A DNA stretch of 64,000 nt, taken from Pezicula radicicola (lineage: Eukaryota > Ascomycota > Leotiomycetes > Helotiales > Dermateaceae). The stretch spans positions 248,001 to 312,000 of the forward strand of contig PDUO01000031.1 in NCBI GenBank assembly GCA_003008705.1. The letters run 5' to 3'. Both the position numbers and the translations under genes were made by a program. This document shows, in pieces, positions 1 through 11,700 of this stretch; position 1 is the first letter of the stretch, and each line of letters starts with the position of its first letter. The notes below the pieces were generated by a model. The model was given only the letters and a program-made list of their open reading frames with translations, was not told the DNA's origin and made no database searches.

Positions 1-1131
1 GTCAACCGGCCGGCGTAGGTTTCTCAAACGTGAACGGCAGCACCGAAGGCGGTCCCGCTACTCTGCACGAAGCCGCCATCGATTTTGAGAGATTCCTCTC
101 GATCTTCTTTACGGAAGCATTTCCACAATTTTCTCATCAATCATTCCATCTAACTGGTGAATCCTTCGCAGGACACTACATTCCCGCCTTTGCAAAGTAC
201 ATCGGCGAACGCCAGAAGATGCAAGCTAAGGATTACTTCAAGACGCCGATTGAGTCGATAGTGCTCGTTGATGCCGTTATCGATACGGTGACTTCGACCG
301 TTGGTGGTTTATATGATCACTTCTGTAGCCGCGACAACGACGGGAATCTGAATAAACCCCATGGATTTAACGAGACAGCATGTGCAGCTATTGAGAAAGC
401 GACGCCAGCATGCGAGCATCTAAACAAGCAATGCATCGAGAGTTATGATCCTAATATATGCCGCTACGCTGTAGAGTACTGTGAGGAAAACATCGGAAAG
501 TGGTTCTCAGGCGATATCGTGGTAGGCGGAAGAGATCCTTATGATGATCGGAAACCATGTGAAGCAAATCCACCGATGTGTGAAGATTTTCTGAATGGCA
601 CTGTCAGTAAGTATCTGAACGAGGAGAGAATCTATAAGGCATTGGGTATCGCAGAGAACTTTACGTATATCGGCATCAATATGGGTCTGAATGCTCGTTG
701 GTGCGTGGGAGATGATTGTTTCATCCCAACAACAAGAGAAACTACATACATCCTCGAGGAGATGGACACACGAGTACTTGTGATCAACGGAAATAATGAT
801 TCTATCGTGTAAGTCTCGCCTGTGTTTTCTCGTCTACTGAATACCAATAAATTTATTTAGGAGCACGGAGGGTAATATCAGAGCATATGAGCAACTCCCA
901 TGGAGTAAACAAGCGCTCTTCCGTGTTAAGCACTTTGTGGATTGGTTCTGGCCGAACGGGAAGCCCGGTGGCATGAAAGGAGGGCAGGCGAAGAGTGCTG
1001 GAAAGTTGAGTTTTGTTACTGTTGATGAGGCCGGCCATACGAGTCCTGGTGATGAGCCTGAGGCCGTGGCGTTTATCATGGATTGTTGGGTGAACGGCGC
1101 TGATAAAAAGGACAGAAATTGTCCAATTTGA
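1..1131 (+). CDS. Serine carboxypeptidase (S10), 5' truncated by window edge
   Basis: This is the C-terminal part of a peptidase family S10 enzyme, which removes C-terminal residues from peptides in the vacuole or outside the cell. Exons are 1-808 and 861-1131; the 52-nt intron starts GTAAGT and ends TTTAG. The frame is already open at base 3 and reads QPAGVGFS, the conserved oxyanion-hole region, so the true start lies upstream of the window. The catalytic triad is visible: Ser in GESFAGHYIP, Asp in GNNDSIV just before the intron, and His in DEAGHTSP near the end. Several Cys residues in the middle (C-R-Y, EYCEEN, MCEDF) fit a disulfide-linked insertion typical of secreted or vacuolar members. 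The gene converges on the MDR gene downstream. Family assignment is firm; vacuolar versus secreted cannot be decided without the N-terminus. Confidence 0.93.
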
Positions 1132-1628
1132 TAGGACTAATTTGAATTTTTAGGGAGTTCGTAAGTCCCGAGAAGACAACCAGACGCCTTACGAGCTTTA
1201 ATAAGCCTCTAGTTATCCTCAAGATCTAATAACATGTACATGTACAGAGCAAGCTATTTAGAAATTTGCGTGAGGCTCAGGTTACCTATTATATAACGTT
1301 TTAGAATGACCATTCGCGCCACACACCTCCTAGTAGCCTGTCAGTATGGGTAGTGATAATAAACGTAACCCTCAAGGAACATACCTACTATTCTCCAAAA
1401 CACTTTTGGGTGGCGACTTTCGCACATGGCTTCATAGGAAAGTTATAGTGTTTAGCTAACCAATCCAAGAGCCTCAACCTTCCCTATTTGCTCGATCGTA
1501 GCGATCTAGGAAATTGAAACATATTGGCTTGTGGTTGGATTTTTATGTTCATCCCTCATAACTCAGAGGAGTTCCCGTGCCAAACAAGTGCGACCAGAAC
1601 ACCATATCCACAACAACCCAGAAACTCA
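1132..1628. other. Convergent intergenic gap
   Basis: This 497-bp gap lies between two convergent stop codons. It should hold both 3' UTRs. Nothing further is seen; short open frames here look random. Confidence 0.6.
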
Positions 1629-2774
1629 TCACTCCATCTCAATGACGAACTTTCCAATACCACCTTTAGCCTGAAAAACCTCGCCACAGCCTTGCCTAAT
1701 ACCATCCAGATCGGTAAATTTAGTTGTCCTTCCAACAATGGGTATGATCTTTCCTTCCTCAATCCAGCCAGTCAGTCTTACAAGATCCTCTCCTCGAGAT
1801 TCCACACCAAGCCAGCTATATTTCACACCAGCCCTGCCGGCCCACCAGACATAGCCCCAATTAACAAAGTCTAACAGGTAACGTGCGATGAAGGGCATGT
1901 CCGGGATATCCTTCTCGGCTATCAGGCTACCTGGTGGTGGGGTGCTGATACTAATGATAAGGCCGCCCTTCTTCACAGTCCCAAGGAGCGAAATTGTAGT
2001 TGCCATTGTATCAAAGAGGAAATCCACAGTTCCCTTCCCAACTGTCCTCGCCACGTCCTGTTTTGTATAATCCACCGCTGTGAAGGTGTTTTCCCCAAGT
2101 AATTCCTTCGCTCTAGATATCTTGCCAGTTGAGAGTGTAGTTATGACCTCACTCGCCCCGAAGACATTCTTCGCCAATTGAACGGCGAAGCTCCCAGTCC
2201 CACTCAGACCAGCGGGCACAAGCACAGTCTTCCCATTCAATCCTCCTGCTAATGTTTTATTGGCCTGGTCCATAGATTGGAGTGCTGTGAGGGCTGCGAG
2301 GGGAACACTGGCTGCTTCGGTGAACGATAACTTCGCAGGCTTTTTCGCAATCGCATATTCTGGCGACACAACGTATTCGGCGACTGTGCCACGGTTTGAG
2401 GGAGGAACTCGTGAGTAGATTTCGTCGCCGACTTTGAAAGAGGCTACTTCGGTGCCAATTGCAACGACAATGCCCGCAACATCGTATCCTATTAGGTAGG
2501 GGAAGCTAGCAGGTTGATGTAAAGATTAGATTATGATCTTGGTGATTGAGCCTGGCGGAAAGTTTGAAGCTTACGAGTCTTTGTGTACAGCCTTTGCCAT
2601 TCCTGACGCCATCTTCACATCCACTGGATTGATCGAGGCAGCATGGACCTTGATGAGCACATCTTTGACATCTGCAATCCTGGGGGTTGGAACGGTTGCG
2701 AAGTCGTATTCCGATGGTTTGCAGTAATGAGAAAGCGCAATTGCTTTCATGGAATCTGGGGTTTGAGAAGCCAT
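1629..2774 (-). CDS. Zinc-independent MDR oxidoreductase (quinone oxidoreductase-like)
   Basis: Predicted 358 aa medium-chain dehydrogenase/reductase using NAD(P)H, in the zeta-crystallin/quinone-oxidoreductase branch. Exons on the minus strand are 2774-2575 and 2505-1629, joined in phase across a 69-nt intron (GTAAGC..CTGCTAG). The N-terminal GroES-like half carries the family signature around ASINPVDVK and PYLIGYDVAGIV; the Rossmann half contains VLVPAGLSGTGSFAVQLAK. No structural zinc Cys cluster or catalytic zinc ligands are seen, which is why quinone or enone reduction is preferred over alcohol oxidation. The start was set at MASQTPDSMKAIALS because homologous sequence begins there; an in-frame ATG at 2903 would add 43 residues without family character. 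The natural substrate cannot be inferred. Confidence 0.88.
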
Positions 2775-3854
2775 TGAGTTGATGGACCTTTGTGTGGTCG
2801 CGTCTGTCAATACAACCTTCTTATGAAGCTTCGAAGTTTGCCTCGGCTCCTGAGGTGGGGTAGAATAGATCTGTAAGTTGTCGGGTTCTGCGTGTCCCAA
2901 CACATCTTTTACTTCTCGACCCAGGTTAGTATTTGGACTTATATATATGCACTATCTTCAAATGGAAAGATTGAAACAAAGATTCCGGGTTCGGAATCAT
3001 GGATTCAATTCAAGTGCAGTCGGCTAGACTCGTCGACCGACTCCGGGTACGAATACGACTGAATAGATACCCAATTAACAGAAAGCTAGGAAGCAGCAGC
3101 GTACTTACCTCTACTATCATAAAATTCCTGACAATAGAAGAATTCCTTCTTTCGCTAATACAGTAGTTACCTAGATTATTGCTAATTGTAAGTTTCCTTC
3201 AATCGACACACTAGATGAGAGATAAAGTTAGTTGAAGTTAAGTTACAAAATCATCTAGAGAGCTCCTTTGAAGAAATTACAACGAATAATTATCTATGCT
3301 TCGCTGTTCAACGCAGAACTGCACCTTCCCTAAATTCAGAAAGATCTTTTTGTTTAAGCTCCAAAAATGTTGATGCTCCTCAAAACTAAGGGGCTATACC
3401 GACTAGTTCATGCATCGCTTAAACTCGTGAATCCATCGGCTACCTTCCTTCCTTTATGGGAGTAGTTTGTCTGGAATGAGACGATTTTTAATATTCAACT
3501 AGCAGAATTATGTCTAGAAGAACTTACTCACCTAATACGACCCTAGAAGAATTCTATTTCGAACCTAAATTATTGACTGGCATAGTCTTTCCACGGTCCT
3601 GCAGAGACCAATATGTACGCTTTCCAGCTGCCAAAACGAAGCTCGAAATACTCAAATAATTATTTTCTTGATCAGCTATTCATCACCAAATATCAATAGC
3701 AGTAACACTGACGGTTAACGTGCAATGTAGGTTTGCCATTCCATGGCTTTTCCGATGTATTTGGAACATAATTTGTAGCGCTTTTGACCGGATATTGAAA
3801 TCAGTCCGAGAGATGTAAGCACTATCATCATCACTAAAAATTCAGCACAGTATA
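2775..3854. other. AT-rich intergenic region
   Basis: This holds the MDR promoter side and then AT-rich DNA with no coherent open frame. The last part (from about 3725) resembles DNA on the other side of the adjacent MITE. Confidence 0.5.
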
Positions 3855-4412
3855 CAGTAGGTGGACAAAAGTCTGTCGTGTACCCCTATTTTACACCAAA
3901 ACTCATACCTAATACTTTAAAGGTTTATAATAAAGAAGGGATAATTAATTAAAGTCTTTATACTAGACTTATTTATTCGATAGTTAAATATATTTTTCTA
4001 TCTCTATAATAAAATTATAGGTAACTAGGATCAATTAATAGAGATTAGAAGTAAGAGGAGTAGAGAATTTACTAGTTTTATACTAAAATTTACTTAAAAA
4101 TTTACTACCCTAAATTATTTACTATTTCCTATAGTAACTATTAGTTATAATTAAAATCTAATATAGAAAAGTCTACTTTAAATACTAAAAATACTTACTA
4201 GTTAAATTTTTAGATATACTTATAGCCTAATTTAAAGTTATATAAGTAGATGTACTAGGAGTGTTTTGGTGTAAAATAGGGGTACACGACAGACTTTTGT
4301 CCACCCACTGTAATTGATTGTTGATATCCGATGTAGGTCTGCCATTGGCAAGTTCTGCGGATGGGTGTGGAAAATAATTTGTTGCCCTTTTCCGTGGAAA
4401 TTGAAAATAATT
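3725..4412. repeat. Diverged direct repeat flanking the MITE
   Basis: About 80 bp at 3725-3805 and 4331-4412 align in the same orientation. Both begin ATGTAGGT-T/C-TGCCATT, and share AATTTGT-G and CTTTT-CCG-GGA-ATTGAAA further on. By eye they agree at roughly two thirds of positions. The MITE lies between them. Confidence 0.45.
3855..4310. mobile_element. 456-bp MITE with 48-bp terminal inverted repeats and TA target duplication
   Basis: The left terminus at 3855-3902 (CAGTAGGTGGACAAAAGTCT...) and the right terminus at 4263-4310 read on the minus strand match at 47 of 48 positions; the only mismatch is base 5 (A versus G). TA dinucleotides flank both ends (3853-3854 and 4311-4312). The interior is extremely AT-rich with no transposase frame. 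A CAGT end plus TA duplication is what pogo/Fot1-type Tc1-mariner elements leave, so this is most likely a non-autonomous derivative mobilised by such an element elsewhere in the genome. Confidence 0.85.
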
Positions 4413-4793
4413 CGGCGAAGTGGGCAGACTCCAAAGCAAGAGCCGGATGGGAGAGCACTCCAAAATCCTGGTCAAGTGGTGTAGGTAGGGAGCTATGGAA
4501 ACCTTTGATCGCAGGTGGCATCACTGTATGTGGAGCAACGTTCATTTGAAAATTTAGATATCCAATATCACAAGAATGCTAACTATCAAGGACCACCCAC
4601 TCTGCTTGTGTATCTATCTGCACAAGATAAGGTATAAGTCACCCTTCACACACATGCTCCCTAATTAGTCGCACCGCCCATTCACCCCCTTCACCTCGCT
4701 AAACTCGCTTAACACAAAAAATTCATCACTAGTACTTCAACTTCACATAGATTCCCACAAAAATATCCCCAAAATAACCAAAAAAAGAAATTG

Positions 4794-4942
4794 TGCCCTC
4801 AGAAGGAATTGAACCCCCATCTCCTCGAAACCGGAAGCTCCCAAAACCTGCCGAAGCAGCCAATCGAGCGCCCTAAAGCAACCCTATCCAAATGGTCACT
4901 TGCCAATGTTGACGAGGTGTTCTACCGTTGAACTACAAAGGC
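4794..4942 (-). tRNA. Putative intron-containing tRNA, isotype uncertain
   Basis: Read on the minus strand. Acceptor GCCTTTG (4942-4936) can pair, with wobbles, with TGAGGGC (4801-4795). A standard D arm follows (GTTC..GAAC with GGTA in the loop). The anticodon stem CCTCG pairs perfectly with CGAGG at 4827-4823. A 4-nt variable loop and a T arm with loop TTCAATT complete it. About 77 nt separate the two halves of the anticodon arm where eukaryotic tRNA introns sit. A strict reading of the loop gives AAC (Val) at 34-36 but with C instead of the usual U at position 33. This and the several wobble pairs leave open a tRNA pseudogene or tRNA-derived SINE head. Confidence 0.45.
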
Positions 4943-5795
4943 TATCCGTTGTGTTTTTGACCGGAAGTACTTGTTTTGAACAAAAGCGTAAATCTGAAAT
5001 CAGGGATGGATTGGTGGTTAAGTGAATGTTGAAACAGAGTTGTGAGAAGCTGCGTGTGTGGGGGAGTGAGCACTTAATCCAAATTAATAATGCTATAATG
5101 GCACTTTACTTCACCTTCCAAACCGACTAACCTTTACCTATAGCTTAAAGAGAAGCATCTACCGCTTTACAAAGAACAAGTAATATCCCCTTAGTTCCTT
5201 GCTATCAATAACTTTCAAGAACAGATAGTCCTTGCTAAGAGGCTAGCCAACATTAAATATTTAAATACAGAGAATCCTTTACTAAATATGTTTAGCACAC
5301 TAAATATATTAGCATTCTTAACATTATATCAACGTTATTAGCAACATCAATACCGTCAATCTGATTAACAACTTGATGTGGTTGGAGTTAGGGGTAGGAT
5401 TAGTTGGCTTTAGGTTGGTCAAGGTTTGTGTAACTATTGTCAACATGTCTAGTAGCTTTAACCTAAGTTAAATTTAACATATCCTGTGATGGACGAATAT
5501 AAACACCAGATTGGCGGCTCCCATTCAAACCACCACTAGTGGCTAGTGTTTGCACCACCCGTTTTTTTTAGACCGATTTTTGTTAACATCCTGCTCTGTG
5601 AACCTAGCAATTTTCAGCATAATCTCTGTTATAGAGGAGCGAGTACTGATGTTTAAGAACCAGAGGTCATTGATTGGTACGGTGTGAATCTAAGTACTAA
5701 GCACCTGAATATGATGATACAGCAAAAAATTACAAAATCCTAGTCTATGATACATGTCTACCCCAACCTGCCCAAAAAGCCCCTTCCCCTATGCA
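4943..5795. other. Intergenic region
   Basis: This gap of about 850 bp lies between the tRNA-like gene and the 3' end of sec16. It is AT-rich, with no coherent coding frame or repeat structure. Confidence 0.5.
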
Positions 5796-8700
5796 TTACT
5801 TCTTATCACCCATAACATCAATGTAACCTCTTCCCTTTTTCTTCCCCTTGGCCGTACCTTTCCTTCCGCCGGTCGCGGGACCAAGCAGATCATCAATGCT
5901 ACTTGCATTACTCATACTTGTACCCGGCCTGCTAGGGGGTCCGACACTACTATTTGATACGCTTCTACTCATGGCCGGCGGGGCCGCAAGATTTGATGGT
6001 CCTAGTAAGGGACTACCTGACGGAGCAGGAGGACCTGGAGCATGGACGTCGGAAAGAGATTGTGTTGATCGCATTGGAGGAGCGCTTGCTGCACTTCCAG
6101 GGCGCGATGTCGGTACTGCGCCCATGCCTGGAGGTCCGCTTGCCGTTCGCGGAGGACCTGACGCTCTTGGTGGGGGAGGCGTTGCGGAAGGAGTCGGTGT
6201 GTTATCTGCACCCCCCTTTTTGTTGATCCACCGTTTGAGTTCAGGATCATACACAAAGCTGCTGGCTTCTCCCAACTTCGCTTTGATGGGTTTGCCAGGC
6301 TGTGACATATCTGGGGTTGTTTCTTTCTTACTACCAAACCATCCTCCTAGTCCCCAGCCTCCTTTCTTTGGTGCGGCCTTTTCTTCCTTTGCGCGTTTTG
6401 CTACACTAGTATCAGCATGATGTAATTTCAAGGATATATGCACATTCTTACCATCTTCTTCAGCTGCTCTCCTAAACGCCTCATCAGCTTCACGATCCTT
6501 CTCTGCCTTCGTCTTCTCCCCACTTGGTCTTGGAATAGGATAATCGTCGTCATCATCCATAATGCCTTTCTTTTTCGGGCGAGGCTCAGCTGGGGAGTCG
6601 GGCTCGTCATTCATCGTGGCAGGTTCATAGGATGGCGGTTCATAGGATGGCGGTTCATATCCACTAGTGGGAGGCTCATATCCACCACTACTAGGAGGTT
6701 CGTAGCTAGAAGAGGTATGTGGATCATACGAGGACGAACGATTGTAGGTGTTCGCGGGTGGTGAATGGTCGTTGGCTACTGACTGTGGGGAGTCATGGAC
6801 ATTAGAAAGCATTAGTCCGTCAGAGTTTGGTGTAGCCGGTGCTTGGTACGTGTATGGCGATGCAGCATCCGCGTACGGAGAGTCCCCACCACCGTATGGA
6901 GTATATGAGGACTGAGGAGTGTAGCTAGGGCCAGATTGTGGTGCCTGAGAATTAGCCACACTTCCAGCTTGTGAGGTTGGTCGGTGATCGGATGACTGTC
7001 TTAGTGGCTCATATGGCCCACGTCTATATTCGCTAGAAGATCTCTGCTCAAATGAGGTACGGGGCTGAGATCCATAGGAAGATCCCATTTGTGGCTCTTG
7101 GGCCGTTGGCGTGTACCCGCCTCCCGGGGCGTATCTTGAAGCTGTTTTGCTAGTTTGGGGGATAGCCGTACCGCCATTCATACTAGACATTGCCATACTA
7201 GCTCCGTATGACCCATAGAGATCGGAATTTGAGGGTGATCGACTGATTGTTGGAGTATCTCCAGCAATCCTTGCGAACGGACCAGCTTCTGGGCCATTTC
7301 CGGCCGCTGCTCCATCCGCCGTACCGTCGTTCTCATCGCCGGCAACAAACTTGTTGAACTTGGCCCAGACTGAGCCTGACACTTTGTCCATGCTAGGCTT
7401 GGAGATCCAAGTACTCTTTTCGTCTTTGGGCGACTGCTTCAGCCGTTTGTTGAGGTCGTCCAATGCTGCTAAAAGCTGGGCATGATAATATGGTGACCGT
7501 TTCGTCTGCGACGTTATCGAAGAGGCAAGAGCATCGCAGTATTGGAGGGCGTTATCCCGGAAGCCGTATTCAGCCAGAATGGCTGCATGTTGCAGTTTGT
7601 AGACAGCAAGATGAGGGATTGCCACAACGGACGTGGTCGACATGGACAAACCGTACTCGTATACCTCACTGAGAAGTACAGGTTCCAGTTCTTTGTCGAA
7701 TTCGAAAGGTTGTCGTTGGTGGTCAGATCCTACGAGTACAAAACTAGACACCGGATCGTCAATCCCCCCAAAAACTGAGTAGCTTCTTGCGAAAAGGAAG
7801 CATATATGCGCTGCCTCGGCTCGCCCGTACCCAGACAAAAGTTTACCGAGCGCATTGAGAGCCTGGTTGTCATCTAGGCTTCTATTACTAAGGACCAAGC
7901 CAAGGGTCTCTCGCCATCTATCAAGACCCTCGAGATAATCCCTAGCGGGCCCGGACCCATTTGATGTACTGACCATCTTGAAACCGGCCCTAGCTGAAGG
8001 AGGAACAAGCTCATCAATGCTTTCTTCGAAGTTTCCTGCAAATATCTCATACAAAGCAGCTAGTGATTCTGTATTCTCGCCAGTCGACTTCACCTCTTTC
8101 TGGACGAATTCTTGGGCCACCCGCTTGTAAAGGTCCTTCGAAACAGTATTTGAGATCAACATAGCGTGTGCCCAGAGTCGTTTGTCAACAGCCTCCCATA
8201 CAGCCTTTTCGCGTTCACCACGAAGAAGGTGCTTTTTAAGTTGGTCCACAGCTGCAGGATCAACCGGATCTGCCCTTGTGTTTGAAGTGGACGAGCGAGA
8301 GACACCTGACAAATCTGCCCCAGTTGCATACATAGGAACATCCTCGGGGTTCTCGTTATCCAGTCCAGGGGAAAGGACGGCGCGTACAGCCTTTTCAACA
8401 ACCGCATTTCCTTCCAGAATGCCATCATGTTCAATAAAAACACGCAGAATCTTCCACAACAGGATACGCTCTTCTGCTCGCTTATCTTTGTGTCCTTGAT
8501 GTGGAATAGACGGGATCTGATATGCGTGGTTCTCCGATGCTCTATTCTCCAGATCGGTAATACCTGCGGTCAACCAGGCAAGCAGTTCCTTTTTCTTTGA
8601 TTTTCCTTTAAGTGGGCCAGGGAAGCTTGATAATCTTTCATCCAATGGATCGACCTCCTTGATATTTCGAATCTTTATATCGCCAGGACTCCGTATAATC

Positions 8701-11700
8701 ATAGGCGTGGGCTGGTTTGGAACATAACGAGGGACGTCTTTCGGGAACGACGTTATGATGGTGCCGCCGACTCCCCAAGCAAAAACAGGAGCCCCCTTCC
8801 ATCGTTGCATCGGGTCATGTTCCCGGCCATCAGTTGGGGCAATGTAATTGAGGCTCTGAGAAAAGCTCCTAGGATGGCTACTTGCGATAGGTGTAAAGGT
8901 GGTATATGTAGAACTAGCTGGCGGTGACGTAGGAGCATGCACAGAAGCTGGTCGTTGGTAGGGATCTGAATTACTCATTTCGAGCCTCGGCCCCCCATAA
9001 GCAGTCCCGGGGGACTGTGTCTGTGATCGTTTTGGGGGCGCAAAATCCCTAGGAGCACCATTCGAAACTTGTTGCAGGATATAACCCGATACAGCCCGTT
9101 TAGACGGAGAAAGCAAATGTTTGGATGCAAAGTCTTGAGGCGGAGGGGGAGTCTGTGAGATCTGCCGAGAAACCTGCGTTGGCTGTGACGGAGCCTGGGG
9201 AGCATAAGGTATTTGCGGCCCACCATTGGTTTGGTTACCTGCCGACATGTCATTCTCGTCTACTTCGCGTGTTGGTGGCAGGGGATGAGCTCTCATGTTT
9301 GGTTCATAGCCAGAGGAGCTACTTCGTCGGTCAAAATGGGGCTCTCCAGTACTGTGGGGTGCATGACTTCTTTCAAAATGGGCTAGTGGGCTTGATGTTC
9401 GAGGCTGATGAGCAAGGACAGGTGGAGGTGGTTGTGGATTTACAGGTTGGGAAGCATATGCCGGCATATGTTGTCGAGCAAGAGGCGGCGGGGCAGGCGA
9501 GTAGCGAGAGACTGGAGGGGGTGCCGTATGACTCTGAGATTGAATGGGAGCTGGAGAATATCGAGATGTTGTGGCGGGGAGCGGTGCATTTGCAGTAGAA
9601 GGTAGGTTTGCATATGGACTCACACGTTCAGGAGCGATCAGCCCTTGAGGAAGTGAGGATTGGGGTATCTGCTGTTGGAGTTGGTTTTGCAGTGGTGATT
9701 GCTGAATCGAGGGAGAGTAAGGATTATTAGCAGGGGGAGCAGAATACTGCTGTGCAGGATTGTTCTGGGGTATATACGTTGTTGGCGAGGCCGGGCCTAG
9801 AGAGGATCTAGGAGTAAGTCTCGGTCTCGGTGCCATTGGCAATTCTTCGAAGAATCCACCTTTAGATTTTGACGGGGAGGGTTTTGCTTGAGGGACATTA
9901 GATGCTGGGTCAGATTGTGGGTGCTGCAAAGCCTGGCTGCTTGTTGGCGAAGAAAGGCTTGACACCGAAGCCGTTGATGGTATTTGACCAGGCCTACTGC
10001 TACTTCTGGGTGGTGGTACTACACCAGCAAGAGCCGGAGACGCACTGTATCCACGGCCCATATTGTTCATGCTGACGCGTTTCCGTGGTTTTACCACCTC
10101 CATTGGTAGGTCATATGGCGATGAATACCCTCCCTTGTTTTTGTCCGCGAAACTTTGGGCTTTGGGGAGTTCTGGCCTCGCCTGTTGTTGCTGCTGTCCA
10201 GGTAAGCCGACGGCTGGGGACATATAGGGCGACGCCAAAGATGGAGATTGGATTGGCTTTGCTAAATCAGTCAACAACGGTGCCACAGGAGCGTATGAAC
10301 TCCTGGATTGCAAAGTAGGTGCAGGAGCAAGACCTGCAGGGACATAGCGATTGCTGACACTCCGTTGACCTGAGTGAGCACTTCCAGTCAAGCTGTCGAA
10401 TCCCATCATCTTCCCATCAATACTATGCATAGGAGCTGGGACGGGAGGGCTGGCCTGTTGAGAGTTCGGAAAATTTGACTCGGTTTGACCTTCAGTGTCC
10501 TCCAAAAACCCCTCGTCGTCGCTACCAAAAAATGCAGCAGGGTCTATAGGGTTTCCGTTAGTCGGTTCATCATCATCCAAGAGTTCATCATCGTCGTCTA
10601 AGAATTCATCTCCATCCAATGCTGCTTTCCACTTTGCTGCAAGATCTTCGTCCGTTTCTGAGCCCTGGATTTTCTCGTGGACTGGAGATTCTGGGTCAGC
10701 AAGAACTTGGGACAAGATTGTGCTCTTTGAAGCTCCCAAGCCACCACCATTTGCTTTGTCTAGAGGACTCTGAGGATTCGCTGCTTCTTCGCTCTCATCC
10801 TCCTCCAGAATATCATCTTGAGTCTCGTGAGGTTGAAATTGCATAGAATCCATGACCTGCATTGTCGATTTCCGGGCAAGTGCCTCCGGGCGTGGCGCCA
10901 AATCTTCCCCGGGAGAACTACTCACTTGGGCAAAAAAGTCCTCGTCATCGTTGGTGCTTTTGTTGAAGAATGAAGAACCATTTGAGAGTTTTTGGGCCGA
11001 ATTTTGACTATCCTGTTGTTGAACAAGAGGGAGCCCCTCCTCATACCGTGCTTTGGACTCTTCAACATCTCCCTCCCTAACATTGCCACTAAATGTCTGT
11101 CCGTAATGAGAATCTATATCCAGTCCATTTGGCACGTTGTTGGGCATGTTATCTTCTGGAGAAAAGGCTCTCTGTGAGAAGAAATCTACTTCCCCATCAT
11201 TTCCGTCATCTGAGAACAAGCCATTTGTATTTCCCTCAGCCTCAACCTCGCCCAAAATATCTTCGGCTTGGCTGTGTGCAAGAGGTTCTTGTCCAAAATG
11301 ATGCGCTTCGTAAGGATGAATTGGAGGCACTGCGGGGAATGAATTGGTCCTATCCGACTTAGCCATGAATTTAAATGGATCAGTATCCGTTCTACGAAGA
11401 TTCCATTCTGGGTCCACCTCGTCATCTTCGCCTAAGTCCACTTCCTGCGATACTGTTCTCGCAAAAGACGTTGTGCTCTGATGTTTGTTCTCGTATGTGG
11501 TTCCCGTTGAGAATCCGGCTTGGGGGGGGTCGGATGGCTGCTCCTGGATAGTCTCCTCCTCGTGCGAGATACCATTATGCTGAGGGCTTTCCTCCATCTC
11601 CACCCCGCCAGGGCTGGCTAAAGATGTTGTGAGCGCATCGCGCAAGTTCGTCAATTCAGGATGGTCGGAGTTATCCTGCACCGCATGCCCCTCATTCGTG

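Noticed and set aside
5848..6420. 190-codon plus-strand frame overlapping the 3' end of sec16
   Set aside because: It is antisense to the low-complexity Pro/Ser/Gly C-terminus of Sec16, whose composition keeps several frames open; no family character.
9125..9598. 157-codon plus-strand frame inside sec16
   Set aside because: Antisense to the Pro/Gln-rich middle of Sec16; no splice logic or motif.
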